NCBI GenBank assembly: GCA_031385325.1 | Contig: JANNBJ010000092.1 | Coordinates: 1-22,545 of the forward strand | Direction: 5' to 3' | Length of the DNA stretch: 22,545 bases | Source: SYFY01 sp031385325 | Lineage (GTDB): Bacteria > Pseudomonadota > Gammaproteobacteria > Pseudomonadales > Azotimanducaceae | Shown here: positions 6,673 to 15,397 of the stretch, piece after piece | Numbering within the stretch: the stretch's first letter is position 1 | Layout: each line of letters starts with the position of its first letter | Program-made: the position numbers and the translations under genes | The notes under the pieces: model-generated | Seen by the model: the letters and a program-made list of their open reading frames with translations, nothing else | Databases searched by the model: none | What the model was told of the DNA's origin: nothing

Positions 6673-7412
6673 ATGACGATGAGCTGCTTCGATACAGCCG
6701 TCAGATCATGCTGCCGGAACTGGATGTCGCGGGCCAGGAAAAGCTGCGTGCCGCACACGTTGCCATCGTCGGGCTTGGCGGGCTGGGTTCACCCGCTGCG
6801 CTGTATCTTGCAGCTGCAGGCATCGGCACCCTGACGCTGGTTGATTTTGACACCGTGGATACTTCAAATCTGCAACGCCAGATCGTGCATCGGGATTCGC
6901 ACATCGGCCAGCTGAAGGTGGAGTCGGCGCGAACAACGTTGCTGGAGCTCAATCCCGGAATCGTGGTTCACACCATCAGTCGAGTACTGGATGACGCTGG
7001 TCTGAGAAATCTGGCGGAACAGGTCGATGTCATTCTCGACGCAACCGACAACTTCCTCGTCCGGTACGCCATGAACAGTGCCAGCATTGCAGCGCGCAAG
7101 CCGCTGGTATCTGCTGCCGCAATTCGCTTCGAAGCGCAGCTCACCACCTTCGACCCTCGCCGCGTGGACTCACCGTGTTACGCCTGTCTGTATCCAGAGG
7201 CCAGCGCGACAGATCAGACCTGTTCCGAGAATGGTGTCATCGCGCCGCTGGTTGGCATTGTCGGCGCGTTCCAGGCACTCGAAGTCATCAAACTGCTGGC
7301 GGGAATCGGCGAGACGCTTGTCGGCAGGCTGTTGTTTTTTGATGCCAAGTACGCTGAGTGGCGTGAATTCAAGCTGGGCAAGGCGCCGAACTGTCCTGCC
7401 TGTGGAGGTTGA
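6669..7412 (+). CDS. moeB: MoeB/ThiF/HesA-family sulfur-carrier adenylyltransferase
   Basis: The family activates the C-terminal glycine of small sulfur carriers (MoaD or ThiS) as an acyl-adenylate, for molybdopterin or thiamine synthesis. The 247-residue protein has the ATP-binding GLGGLG at 35-40, acidic VDFDTVDTSNLQRQ (58-71) with the adenylation arginine, and DATDNF at 124-129. Two CxxC pairs (Cys170/173 and Cys242/245) form the structural zinc site. Cys185 in the TCSENGV loop matches the conserved cysteine in MoeB. It starts in an ATGA overlap with prmC. No MoaD or ThiS gene lies nearby, so the MoeB versus ThiF choice rests on overall resemblance and on the prmC-moeB order in pseudomonads. 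Its last 44 bp overlap the end of lipB on the other strand. Confidence 0.88.
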   Translation: MNDDELLRYSRQIMLPELDVAGQEKLRAAHVAIVGLGGLGSPAALYLAAAGIGTLTLVDFDTVDTSNLQRQIVHRDSHIGQLKVESARTTLLELNPGIVVHTISRVLDDAGLRNLAEQVDVILDATDNFLVRYAMNSASIAARKPLVSAAAIRFEAQLTTFDPRRVDSPCYACLYPEASATDQTCSENGVIAPLVGIVGAFQALEVIKLLAGIGETLVGRLLFFDAKYAEWREFKLGKAPNCPACGG

Positions 7413-8019
7413 GTCCATACACGACGAGCAGATGCTCGAGTAACTTTGATTTGACCTCTTCGATCTGAATACCCGGAACGAACATCTGCATATCCGTGAC
7501 CTGCATGCCGGTCATGCCACAGGGATTGATCTGATTGAACGGCATCAGATCCATCGCCACATTCAGCGCCAGGCCGTGGTAACTGCAACCGCGTCGCACC
7601 CGGAGCCCGAGCGACGCAATCTTGGTGCCGTGAATATAGACCCCTGGCGCATCGGGCCGTGGCGCACCCGCAAGCCCATAGTCTGCGAGGGTACGGACAC
7701 ACGATTCTTCGATGCCGGAAACCAGTCCACGCACGGACAGCCCCAATCGATGCAGGTCCAACATGAGATAGCCGGTTATCTGACCTGGTCCGTGATAAGT
7801 GACCTGCCCACCACGATCCGACTGCACGACGGGAATATCGCCCGCTGCCAGAACATGTTCCGCCTTGCCGGCCTGACCTTGTGTGAACACTGGATCGTGT
7901 TCCGTGAACCAGATTTCATCGGCTGTTTCGGTGGTACGCGCGGAGGTAAAACTGCGCATCGCCTCAAACGTCGTGGTGTAGCTGGTTCGTCCAAGATCTC
8001 GAAAGATCGCTTTGGGCAT
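7369..8019 (-). CDS. lipB: Octanoyltransferase (lipoyl synthesis)
   Basis: LipB moves the octanoyl group from acyl carrier protein to lipoyl domains of target enzymes, forming an acyl-cysteine intermediate. The 216-residue product matches E. coli LipB closely: EHDPVFTQGQAGKAEH, SDRGGQVTYHGPGQ (67-80), catalytic Lys133 in GTKIASLGLR, RRGCSYHGLALNV and catalytic Cys167 in INPCGMTGM. A clear AAGGAG ribosome binding site precedes the ATG at 8019. It is 61 bp downstream of ybeD, in the usual dacA-ybeD-lipB order. The lipA gene that commonly follows is not present; instead the 3' end runs 44 bp into the convergent moeB. Confidence 0.97.
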   Translation of the reverse strand: MPKAIFRDLGRTSYTTTFEAMRSFTSARTTETADEIWFTEHDPVFTQGQAGKAEHVLAAGDIPVVQSDRGGQVTYHGPGQITGYLMLDLHRLGLSVRGLVSGIEESCVRTLADYGLAGAPRPDAPGVYIHGTKIASLGLRVRRGCSYHGLALNVAMDLMPFNQINPCGMTGMQVTDMQMFVPGIQIEEVKSKLLEHLLVVYGLNLHRQDSSAPCPA

Positions 8020-8080
8020 GTCGAACTCCTTGCCTTGGCTGTCGCTCTTCTCACGGAATGTCGAAGCTATTCGAGCTTTC

Positions 8081-8344
8081 CTACAGCACCAGCTTGACGT
8101 TTGGAATCTTGAGCAAATCCTTGTGCAGCGCTTTTAGTTGCGGCTCGCCGGTTGCAATCAGGGTGACCGCGACACTGATGTAACGACCTTGACTCGACCG
8201 GCGCAAGCCGATTTCGTCGGGGCTGACCCCATCCGCATGCTGCCGCACCACTTCAAGAACACGACGTGCAAAGTCATCGCCATCAATCCCGATGATGCGG
8301 ATCGGATAACTGCACGGAAATTCGATGGTCGGGTTGTCACTCAT
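8081..8344 (-). CDS. ybeD: YbeD-family (DUF493) small regulatory-like protein
   Basis: The 87-residue product belongs to the YbeD/DUF493 family, whose fold resembles the ACT-like regulatory domain; its biochemical role is not settled. Recognisable features are EFPCSYPIRIIG near the N-terminus, RRSSQGRYISVAVTLIA in the middle and the ending LHKDLLKIPNVKLVL. The ATG at 8344 overlaps the end of dacA by 8 bp; an in-frame TTG at 8350 is less likely. It lies between dacA and lipB, as in E. coli, which has led others to suggest a link to lipoate metabolism. Confidence 0.93.
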   Translation of the reverse strand: MSDNPTIEFPCSYPIRIIGIDGDDFARRVLEVVRQHADGVSPDEIGLRRSSQGRYISVAVTLIATGEPQLKALHKDLLKIPNVKLVL

Positions 8345-9494
8345 CGCCAAACAGTTCGCGGAAAAACAGATAGACGAAGTCGATGAAACGCGAAAAGAAA
8401 CCGGCTTCAGCCACGGCAGTCAGCGCAACGAGTGGCGCTTCATACACTTTCTCGCCCTCCAGAGTAACCCTTAATGTGCCTACCTCCGCACCCAGCGCAT
8501 ACGGCGCTTCGAGGATCTTGGGCACTTCAAGCTCAACTTTCAAATCGTCATAGTGACCTCGCGCAAACGTGACCAGCGCAGACTTGGCAAGACCAAGGTC
8601 GATGGTTTCTTCGTCTCCGTAGAACACTTCGGTCTGCTTCAGCACAACATCAGCGGCGTACAACTCGCGACTTTCGAAGTGCCTGAATCCGTACGACAAC
8701 AGTTTCTGACTTTCCTGCATCCGCGCCTCATCACTGGCGGTGCCCATCACTACGGAGATCAGTCGCATCCCGTCACGCACGGCACTGGCAACCAGGCAGA
8801 ATCCTGCCTCTTCGGTATGCCCGGTCTTGACGCCATCGACAGTCCGGTCATGCCAGAGAAGACGATTTCGATTCATCTGGTCAATGTTGTTGAAGCGGAA
8901 ACTTCGTTCCGAATAGATCGCATAAGAATTCGGATGTTCGTTGATCATCGCCTTGCTCAACATCGCAAGGTCCCACGCTGTGGTGACATGTCCCTCAGCC
9001 GGCAGACCTGTTGAATTGACGTAGTGCGTATCCTTAAGCCCAAGTTTTTTCGCGTGCTGGTTCATCATGTCTGCAAAGGCGCTTTCACTGCCGGCAATGT
9101 GTTCGGCAACGGCGACGGTTGCGTCATTGCCCGACTGGATGATTACACCTTTGAGCAGGGCTTCCAGTGGGACCTGGGTACCCTCTTGTACAAACATGCG
9201 TGATCCTTCGGTCTGCCAGGCATTCACGCTGATGTTGACCATGTCCGTGAGTTTGATGCGTCCCGAGTCGATCTCGTCGGCGGCCACATAACCCGTCATG
9301 ATCTTGGTCAGACTCGCAGGTGCCTGGGGATGATGGGACAGATGTTCCACCAGCACTTTTTCGCTGGCGGCATCGACCAGAACATAGGATGTCGCGGCGA
9401 TCGCAGGAGGTTCGGGTATCGTGACGGTGGCCGGTGCTGTCCCGGCCATGATTGATAAAAACAAAGTCACGAAGACAATTTCAATACGCTTCAT
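8337..9494 (-). CDS. dacA: D-alanyl-D-alanine carboxypeptidase (PBP5/PBP6 type)
   Basis: This low-molecular-weight penicillin-binding protein trims the terminal D-Ala from peptidoglycan pentapeptides in the periplasm. The 385-residue product has an N-terminal signal peptide (hydrophobic core IVFVTLFLSIMAG), then the peptidase S11 active-site motifs SLTK at 61-64 (Ser61 nucleophile), SGN at 121-123 and KTG at 223-225. A C-terminal beta domain follows, and then an amphipathic helix (FFSRFIDFVYLFFRELFG) that anchors the enzyme to the outer face of the inner membrane. I chose the ATG at 9494, which gives a proper signal peptide; a reading from 9602 adds 36 unlikely residues and runs into rlpA. 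It is the third peptidoglycan enzyme in this operon. Confidence 0.95.
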   Translation of the reverse strand: MKRIEIVFVTLFLSIMAGTAPATVTIPEPPAIAATSYVLVDAASEKVLVEHLSHHPQAPASLTKIMTGYVAADEIDSGRIKLTDMVNISVNAWQTEGSRMFVQEGTQVPLEALLKGVIIQSGNDATVAVAEHIAGSESAFADMMNQHAKKLGLKDTHYVNSTGLPAEGHVTTAWDLAMLSKAMINEHPNSYAIYSERSFRFNNIDQMNRNRLLWHDRTVDGVKTGHTEEAGFCLVASAVRDGMRLISVVMGTASDEARMQESQKLLSYGFRHFESRELYAADVVLKQTEVFYGDEETIDLGLAKSALVTFARGHYDDLKVELEVPKILEAPYALGAEVGTLRVTLEGEKVYEAPLVALTAVAEAGFFSRFIDFVYLFFRELFGDE

Positions 9495-9598
9495 TACCAG
9501 TAATCCAGTCTCGGTAGTGGCCACGTGTGGCGTTGTAACGGAATCAGTTAGCGATTCACCTGTTGGAAAATTATCAGTCCTTCGGCAGATCGCAGAGC

Positions 9599-10432
9599 TC
9601 ATGCACCCTCCAGAACAATCGGCGTTCCAAGGTGATAACGTGCAAACAACGCCTTCACTTTCTCGAGAGCGGCCTCGCCGGTGACCGGGCCGATGCGAAC
9701 TCTGTACAGATGATCGTCCGGAGTCTGTACCACGCTCACAGGATGCGCGATCAATCCCCTGAGCTGGACTTGCAGTGCATCGGCGCTGGCCAGCTGCGCA
9801 AAGGCGCCTGCCTGAACGGTATAGGATCGGCCGGTATCCACAGCTGTGTCCAATGCATCGAAAGTGATGGTTTCAACGCGCACCTTCGCAGTACCAACGC
9901 CGTGATAACCCAACTTCACGGCTGCTGCATAGGAGAGGTCGATGATCCGATCATCGTGGAATGGACCACGATCATTGATCCGCACGATGGTGCGACGTCC
10001 ATTATCGAGATTGGTCACCGTGGCATAGGATGGAATCGGCAGTGTCTTGTGCGCTGCTGTCAATGCCAGCATGTCATAGGCCTCTCCAGAAGAAGTCCGG
10101 CGACCATGGAACTTGGTTCCATACCACGAAGCCAGGCCGGTCTCAGCGTAGCCGGCGGCCGAGTTCATGATGAAGTAGGTTTTCCCGGCAACGGTGTAAC
10201 TGGTTGGATTGCCGTACTTGCTGCGTGGCTCTGGCCTCGGGATTGGATCCGGCAGATTGGCCAGATCCTGCGGGGCCACTCGTGGCGCTCCGTCCTTCAA
10301 GACCGGCGTTGTGCCGACGCGTGGCGGGGCTCCGCCGGTTGTACTGCAGCCAGCCAACAATAATGCGCACAACAAAAAAATCAGCGCCTGCACCTTGACG
10401 CTGGTTATTCTGACAAGCTTAGACACGGGCAC
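9599..10432 (-). CDS. rlpA: Septal ring lytic transglycosylase RlpA (lipoprotein with SPOR domain)
   Basis: RlpA is an outer-membrane-anchored lytic transglycosylase that in Pseudomonas acts on glycan strands lacking stem peptides. The 277-residue product has a signal peptide with lipobox LLAGC (lipidated Cys29), a proline-rich linker, the double-psi beta-barrel domain (about 97-190) and a C-terminal SPOR domain (about 203-277) that targets septal peptidoglycan. Glu117, His128 and Asp154 have the same spacing as the catalytic residues I recall for P. aeruginosa RlpA, so it is probably active. The start is GTG at 10432, which shares one base with the mltB stop (TAGTG); a second in-frame GTG at 10426 is an alternative. 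Confidence 0.94.
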   Translation of the reverse strand: MPVSKLVRITSVKVQALIFLLCALLLAGCSTTGGAPPRVGTTPVLKDGAPRVAPQDLANLPDPIPRPEPRSKYGNPTSYTVAGKTYFIMNSAAGYAETGLASWYGTKFHGRRTSSGEAYDMLALTAAHKTLPIPSYATVTNLDNGRRTIVRINDRGPFHDDRIIDLSYAAAVKLGYHGVGTAKVRVETITFDALDTAVDTGRSYTVQAGAFAQLASADALQVQLRGLIAHPVSVVQTPDDHLYRVRIGPVTGEAALEKVKALFARYHLGTPIVLEGA

Positions 10433-11442
10433 TATGGCTTACCGACCAGGTTGGAGTTCAGATAGGCAGTTCTGATGGACTGCGCCAGTTCGTGCACAGC
10501 GCGGGCATACATGATGCTGTGGTTATATCGCGTGATGGCATAAAAATCGTTGAAACCAACAGCGATCCGCTGCCCGTCTTCGAACTGGAATCCATGAATG
10601 GCGATGGGGGTACTGTCAGGCAACCCCGTTTCGATGGCCACGCCAGATTTGCGCAGATCGCCAAGCGTACTGGTCGACGCCAGTTCCGTCGCTGGTTGCG
10701 CCTGCACTGCGCCTGAAGCATCTCCGAGATCGATGAGCACCGGATCCTTGCCTGCCCAGTGATGTTCGGCAAAGTAGTTCGCGACGCTGCCTACTGCATC
10801 GGTGGTGTTGTCCCAGATGTCACGCAGGCCATCACCATCAAAGTCAACCGCATAGTGTCGGTAACTGGATGAGATGAACTGTCCGTAGCCCATCGCGCCG
10901 GCATAGGAGCCCATCAGCGTTTCTGCAGGCTTTTTCTCTTCACGAGCAAGCAACAGGAATTGCTTGAGTTCGCTGCGAAAGAACGGCGCACGCGGTGGAT
11001 AGTCGAAGGCGAGTGTCGTCAGAGCGTCCAGTACCCGATAGGCGCCACGATGTTTTCCGAAGCGCGTCTCGACCCCGATGATCGCAACGACATACTCAGG
11101 CGCGACACCAAATTTTGTATACGCCTGATCAAGCGCTACCGCATTGTCACGCCAGAAGGTGACTCCTTCATCGATTCGTTCAGAACCAAGGAAGATTTTC
11201 CGGTACGTGTACCAGGGCATCGTTTTTTCGGCCGGACGACTGATCGCTTCAAGGATCTTGTCCTGACGAGTCGCCTTGGCAAGAACAGCCTTGAGCTCTG
11301 CTGCATTGAACCCTTCTTCCTGCACCAGTTCATTGATCAGACGAATGGCATCGGGTTGTGTCGAATAGTCGGCGCGAGCCTGCGGTGCACAGATCGCCGC
11401 AAGCAGACAACACGCGAAAGTGAGCCTTCGAAACCTTGCCAT
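10432..11442 (-). CDS. mltB: Membrane-bound lytic murein transglycosylase B
   Basis: MltB cleaves the glycosidic bond between MurNAc and GlcNAc in peptidoglycan, forming 1,6-anhydro-MurNAc ends. The 336-residue product belongs to the SLT_2 family (GH103): catalytic Glu125 lies in IIGVETRFGKHRGAYRVLDAL, and SYAGAMGYGQFISSSYR and an EF-hand-like DFDGDGLRDIWD follow at 179-211. The signal peptide could be cut by signal peptidase I after ARA (residue 24). A Cys at residue 18 (LAAIC) might instead serve as a poor lipobox, so periplasmic or lipoprotein localisation is undecided. It starts 3 bp after rodA and shares one base with rlpA. Confidence 0.95.
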   Translation of the reverse strand: MARFRRLTFACCLLAAICAPQARADYSTQPDAIRLINELVQEEGFNAAELKAVLAKATRQDKILEAISRPAEKTMPWYTYRKIFLGSERIDEGVTFWRDNAVALDQAYTKFGVAPEYVVAIIGVETRFGKHRGAYRVLDALTTLAFDYPPRAPFFRSELKQFLLLAREEKKPAETLMGSYAGAMGYGQFISSSYRHYAVDFDGDGLRDIWDNTTDAVGSVANYFAEHHWAGKDPVLIDLGDASGAVQAQPATELASTSTLGDLRKSGVAIETGLPDSTPIAIHGFQFEDGQRIAVGFNDFYAITRYNHSIMYARAVHELAQSIRTAYLNSNLVGKP

Positions 11443-11445
11443 GCG

Positions 11446-12573
11446 TCAGTAATTCCGGTGTTTGTAGATGGACAGGACAATGCCAAACGTTGCTAGAAGC
11501 GTGAGCGCAGAGGTGCCGCCATAACTCACCAGCGGCAACGGCACCCCGACCACCGGCAGCAGACCACAAACCATGCCGACGTTGACAAAGACATACACGG
11601 ACAGTGTCACGCCGATGGAGCCCGCAACCAGACGGTCAAAAGTTCGCTTGGCCTGCATCGCGATGTGCAGGCACCGGGCAACTATCAACAGATAGATTAC
11701 AAGAAAGGTCGCGATACCGACAAAGCCCAGCTCTTCTCCGATCACCGCCAGGATGAAATCCGTTTGCGCTTCCGGCAGAAAATCAAGCCGACTCTGCGTA
11801 CCTTCAAACAGACCTTTGCCACGCAGGCCGCCGGACCCGATGGCTGTGGTGGATTGAATGATGTTCCAGCCTGCGCCCAACGGATCACTCTCCGGATCAA
11901 AGAGGGTCAGGATTCGCTGCTGCTGATAGCCACGCAAGCTGGACCAGAGGATTGGCGCAGCTGCACCCGCCAGCGATCCCGCGGCGATCAACCAGCGCCA
12001 TGGCAGCCCTGCAAGAAAAATCACTCCACCACCTGCAGCCAGTACCAGAAGGCCGGTGCCGAGATCGGGTTGAATGACGATGAGGGCGGTCGGCAAACCG
12101 ATGATGCCCAGCGCAATCAGCACATCTCGCCACCTTGGAGGCAAGGTCCGATCGTGGAGATACCAGGCCACCGTCAGCGGCACGGCCAGCTTCAGGATTT
12201 CCGAAGGCTGGAAACGGATAGACGATCCAAACTGGAGCCAGCGCTGCCCGCCCTTCGCCACATCACCGAAGACCTCTACCAGCACGAGCAGAAAAACGCC
12301 GCTGGCATACACAAAGGGCGCGAATCGCAGATACTCGCGGGGATGGATGTTGGCCAGGACAAGCATGACCACAAAACCCCCGGCAAACTTGATCGCCTGG
12401 CCTTCGAGGCGATCCAGAGACGAGTGAAGCGCGCTGTAGAGGATGCCTAAACCACAGCCCATGAGCAGAATTAACAAGAATACCAACACTGGGTCCGGAA
12501 GCACCTGAAAGCCCACCCGCACCGGTTGACCGGAGCCGTGCTGACCAAGCGTTCGAACGAAGTCGATGTTCAT
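11446..12573 (-). CDS. rodA: Rod shape-determining peptidoglycan glycosyltransferase RodA
   Basis: RodA is the SEDS-family glycosyltransferase of the elongasome, working with PBP2 (encoded just upstream) to build side-wall peptidoglycan. The 375-residue product has about ten hydrophobic membrane segments. It contains the family blocks DVAKGGQRWLQFGSSIRFQPSEILKLAVPL, QPDLGTGLLVLAAGG (with the conserved Asp) and GVPLPLVSYGGTSALTLLATFGI near the C-terminus. I chose the ATG at 12573: it overlaps the mrdA stop as ATGA, and the following MNIDFVRTL begins the family homology. A reading from 12645 would add 24 residues lying inside mrdA. The coupling implies matched production of RodA and PBP2. Confidence 0.97.
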   Translation of the reverse strand: MNIDFVRTLGQHGSGQPVRVGFQVLPDPVLVFLLILLMGCGLGILYSALHSSLDRLEGQAIKFAGGFVVMLVLANIHPREYLRFAPFVYASGVFLLVLVEVFGDVAKGGQRWLQFGSSIRFQPSEILKLAVPLTVAWYLHDRTLPPRWRDVLIALGIIGLPTALIVIQPDLGTGLLVLAAGGGVIFLAGLPWRWLIAAGSLAGAAAPILWSSLRGYQQQRILTLFDPESDPLGAGWNIIQSTTAIGSGGLRGKGLFEGTQSRLDFLPEAQTDFILAVIGEELGFVGIATFLVIYLLIVARCLHIAMQAKRTFDRLVAGSIGVTLSVYVFVNVGMVCGLLPVVGVPLPLVSYGGTSALTLLATFGIVLSIYKHRNY

Positions 12574-14498
12574 GGCTGATGTCCGGTAGAAGCAATGGCC
12601 AGGCGAAGCCCTGCACTGGCTACCGCCAGGCGAGGCAATACCCACGCATCGGCCACTTCGCGTGCAACAGGGCTCGCAACGCCGCTGCCACCACCGCCGT
12701 TTTCGACTATCACTGCAATGGCGATCATGGGGTTATCCGCAGGCGCGAAGGCGACGAACCAAGCGTGTTTGCGGTTGTACTCATCGAGGTCCTTTTCCTG
12801 ATAAACCTGCCCCTGCTTGATACCTACGACCTGCGCCGTGCCGGATTTGCCGGCCATGCGATAGGCGATGTCCTGGCCAATGTAGGGCCACGCCGTGCCC
12901 GCCTGACCGTAACCAAGGTTCCCCCTGTGCACGACGTCCTCCATGGCATCAACCATCTTCTCCCAGTCGTCGGGGGTCGGCCCGGAAATTGTCACCGGCT
13001 CGGTAGTCCCCACGTCCTCGCTGAGCTCAGACTCACTGTCCATCAGCATGCGCGGCGGAATGAATCGACCCCGGTTGGCAATGATCGATACATAGGTCGC
13101 CAGTTGGAGCGGAGTGGCCAGCAGGTCCCCCTGACCAATCCCGAGATTGATCGTGTCGCCGGGATACCAGATTTCCTTTTTCACCTTGCGCTTCCACTCC
13201 GGTCCGGGCAGCAACCCCGCGCTCGCATCGGCCACATCCAGCGCTGTTCGAGCACCAAAACCCAGCTGGGCACTAAAATCTGTCAGCTGGTTGATCTTCA
13301 ACCGCGATGCCATGGTGTAAAAAAACACATTCGACGATCTGTAAATTGCCCGGTGCAGATCAACGATGCCCTGACCACCAGAATTACCTTGTTTCCAGCT
13401 CCAGTCACGATAGAGGCGTCGCTGGCCGGGCAAGCGGAAAAATCCCCGGTCATAGATCGTCTCGGGCCAGGTGACCACGCCACTGGAGAGCGCCGTCAGG
13501 CCGACCGCCATCTTGAACGTTGAACCGGGCGCATATTGGCCATTGATCGCCCGGTTGAACATGGGCCGCGTCCGACCACCAAGCAGCACCTGATAGTCCG
13601 CACCACTGATGCCAGTGACGAAACCGTTCGGGTCGTACGCGGGTTTGCTGACCATCGCCAGAATGCCACCTGTGCGGGGTTCGATGGCGACAATCGCACC
13701 GCGTCGGTCGCCGAGTGCCGCATCAGCCGCAATTTGGAGATCACTGTCGATCTGCAGCCGCAGACCTACGCCTGCCTCCGGGTGATCAACATCAAGTTCA
13801 TTGCGGATGCGTCCATAGGCGTCGACTTCGACCTGCTGGTACCCGACCTGACCATGCAGTGACCGCTCATAAAACTTTTCAACGCCAAGCTTGCCGATGA
13901 ATTCAGTGCCACTGTATTGCACCGGATCCAGCGACTTGAGGTCCTCTTCGTTCACCCGTCGCACTGAACCCACGCTATGCGCAAACATTTCGGTAAACGG
14001 ATAATGACGAACCGACTCGGAAATGATCTCCACACCCGCAAACCGGTGTCGATGAACGGCCAGGATGGCCCGCTCCTCTTCCGTGAGATGAGACTTGAGC
14101 ATCACCGCTTCGTACGGCCGACGACGTCGATCGAGACGTTTGGCAAAACCCTCAAGATCGTCTTTACTCAGGTCGATCTGTTTGCCGAGTTCTGACAACG
14201 TCAGCTTCAGATCACCGGCCAGCTCGCGCACCACAGCCAGATTGTGAATCGGTCGGTTATCCGCGAGCAGGACACCATTGCGGTCATAAATCAATCCACG
14301 ACGTGGCACCAGTGGCTGAACCTGAATCCGATTCTGTTCTGAGCGCGTCTGATATTTCTCGTGATCGAACATCTGCAATTGCACAAGCCGTCCCAGCAGC
14401 ACACCGAACAGAATCACCACCACAACAGCGATCAGCAGCACTCGCCGATTGAAGAGCGCCTGTTCTTCTGATCTGTCGTTGAGCGAGGTTTCAGCCAT
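12570..14498 (-). CDS. mrdA: Penicillin-binding protein 2 (peptidoglycan transpeptidase)
   Basis: PBP2 is the class B transpeptidase that crosslinks the glycan strands made by RodA during elongation. The 642-residue protein has a short cytoplasmic N-terminus, one transmembrane helix (about 19-38), the pedestal domain with RRGLIYDRNGVLLADN (66-81), and the transpeptidase domain. Its motifs are STFK at 326-329 (Ser326 nucleophile), SSN at 388-390 and KSGT at 551-554. Length is typical (E. coli 633). It starts 9 bp after rlmH and overlaps rodA by 4 bp. The last 20 or so residues are less conserved. Confidence 0.97.
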   Translation of the reverse strand: MAETSLNDRSEEQALFNRRVLLIAVVVVILFGVLLGRLVQLQMFDHEKYQTRSEQNRIQVQPLVPRRGLIYDRNGVLLADNRPIHNLAVVRELAGDLKLTLSELGKQIDLSKDDLEGFAKRLDRRRRPYEAVMLKSHLTEEERAILAVHRHRFAGVEIISESVRHYPFTEMFAHSVGSVRRVNEEDLKSLDPVQYSGTEFIGKLGVEKFYERSLHGQVGYQQVEVDAYGRIRNELDVDHPEAGVGLRLQIDSDLQIAADAALGDRRGAIVAIEPRTGGILAMVSKPAYDPNGFVTGISGADYQVLLGGRTRPMFNRAINGQYAPGSTFKMAVGLTALSSGVVTWPETIYDRGFFRLPGQRRLYRDWSWKQGNSGGQGIVDLHRAIYRSSNVFFYTMASRLKINQLTDFSAQLGFGARTALDVADASAGLLPGPEWKRKVKKEIWYPGDTINLGIGQGDLLATPLQLATYVSIIANRGRFIPPRMLMDSESELSEDVGTTEPVTISGPTPDDWEKMVDAMEDVVHRGNLGYGQAGTAWPYIGQDIAYRMAGKSGTAQVVGIKQGQVYQEKDLDEYNRKHAWFVAFAPADNPMIAIAVIVENGGGGSGVASPVAREVADAWVLPRLAVASAGLRLAIASTGHQP

Positions 14499-14507
14499 GA
14501 CGGTCGA

Positions 14508-14987
14508 TCAAGCCCGATGGTACGGGTGGTTGTTCAAGAGGCTCCAGGCCCGATACAACGCTTCCGCCAGAATGACCCGCACGATGCCATGCGGAAGTGT
14601 CAAACCAGAGAGACTGAATGATGTACGCGCCGAATTGATCACGTCAGGATGCAAGCCATCAGCTCCACCGACGATGAACGCAGGCGGGCGCGCTTCAAGC
14701 TGACAGTCTTGCAGAAATTCGGCCAGTGCAGTGGTGCTGAGCGGACGCCCACGTTCATCAAGGGCGACGCTGGCTTCCTGCGCGCGCTGTTGGGTCTTGA
14801 TTCGGTTTGCCTCCAGCGCCTTGCACTGCAACAGTTGCTCAGCGCTATGCATCCCGTGTCGATCGGCCGGCGTAATCTCCACCAGTTCAAGAGGCAGGCT
14901 CCCTCGCAGACGCTTCGCATACTCATCAAAGCCTGCATTGATCCAGGGCGGCTGACGCTTGCTCACAGTGAGAATGCGAACGTTCAC
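14508..14987 (-). CDS. rlmH: 23S rRNA (pseudouridine-1915-N3) methyltransferase
   Basis: RlmH is a SPOUT-class methyltransferase that methylates pseudouridine 1915 in helix 69 of 23S rRNA on assembled 70S ribosomes. The 159-residue product has the family length, the SAM-binding knot segment FIVGGADGLHPDV (104-116), SLSGLTLPHGIVRVILAEALYRA (125-147) and the C-terminal NNHPYHR catalytic tail, with one extra Ala. It overlaps the rsfS end by 4 bp and sits directly before mrdA, the conserved rsfS-rlmH-mrdA order. Confidence 0.97.
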   Translation of the reverse strand: MNVRILTVSKRQPPWINAGFDEYAKRLRGSLPLELVEITPADRHGMHSAEQLLQCKALEANRIKTQQRAQEASVALDERGRPLSTTALAEFLQDCQLEARPPAFIVGGADGLHPDVINSARTSFSLSGLTLPHGIVRVILAEALYRAWSLLNNHPYHRA

Positions 14988-15397
14988 GCGAGGGGCACTA
15001 CCTGTAACGTATCAGCTGGCAATGAATCGGCCGGCAACTCTGACCAGAGTTTTTCCAGTTCGTACAACCCTCGTGCATCTTTCTGCATGACATGCACAAC
15101 CACGTCACCGAAGTCGACCAGAACCCACTCGTTGGTTTCTCGTCCTTCCACGCCAATCGTACGCTCCCCAATCAATCGGGCACCCTCGATGACCCGATCA
15201 ACCAGTGCATTGACATGCCGACCGGTATTGCCTGTGACGACAACCATCACATCCGTGAAACTGCATAGCTGTCGGACGTCCAGCACCACGGGTTCGACGG
15301 CTTTGCCATCTTCCAGTGCAGCAACGATGGCCTGCTCCAGTTTGAGTAACTGTGGAACTTGTTTGGCCGGTTTAGCTCGCTTCGCGGCTTTCTTCAT
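14984..15397 (-). CDS. rsfS: Ribosomal silencing factor RsfS
   Basis: RsfS binds ribosomal protein L14 on free 50S subunits and blocks subunit joining, slowing translation during starvation. The 137-residue product matches the family: VVLDVRQLCSFTDVMVVVTGNTGRHVNALVDRV (37-69) and the ending block ETNEWVLVDFGDVVVHVMQKDARGLYELEKLW (87-118). A Lys/Ala-rich N-terminal extension (MKKAAKRAKPAKQ) precedes the domain. Its first 26 bp overlap the end of nadD and its last 4 bp overlap rlmH, so translation is probably coupled on both sides. An in-frame later start is possible, but none is better placed. Confidence 0.95.
   Translation of the reverse strand: MKKAAKRAKPAKQVPQLLKLEQAIVAALEDGKAVEPVVLDVRQLCSFTDVMVVVTGNTGRHVNALVDRVIEGARLIGERTIGVEGRETNEWVLVDFGDVVVHVMQKDARGLYELEKLWSELPADSLPADTLQVVPLA

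Noticed and set aside
9563..10363. 266-codon plus-strand frame opposite rlpA
   Set aside because: rlpA on the other strand has lipobox, barrel and SPOR domains; this frame has no recognisable features.
11665..13523. Long plus-strand frames opposite rodA and mrdA (261 and 314 codons)
   Set aside because: Shadows of the RodA and PBP2 genes, rich in Gln, His and Arg, with no motif or start signal.
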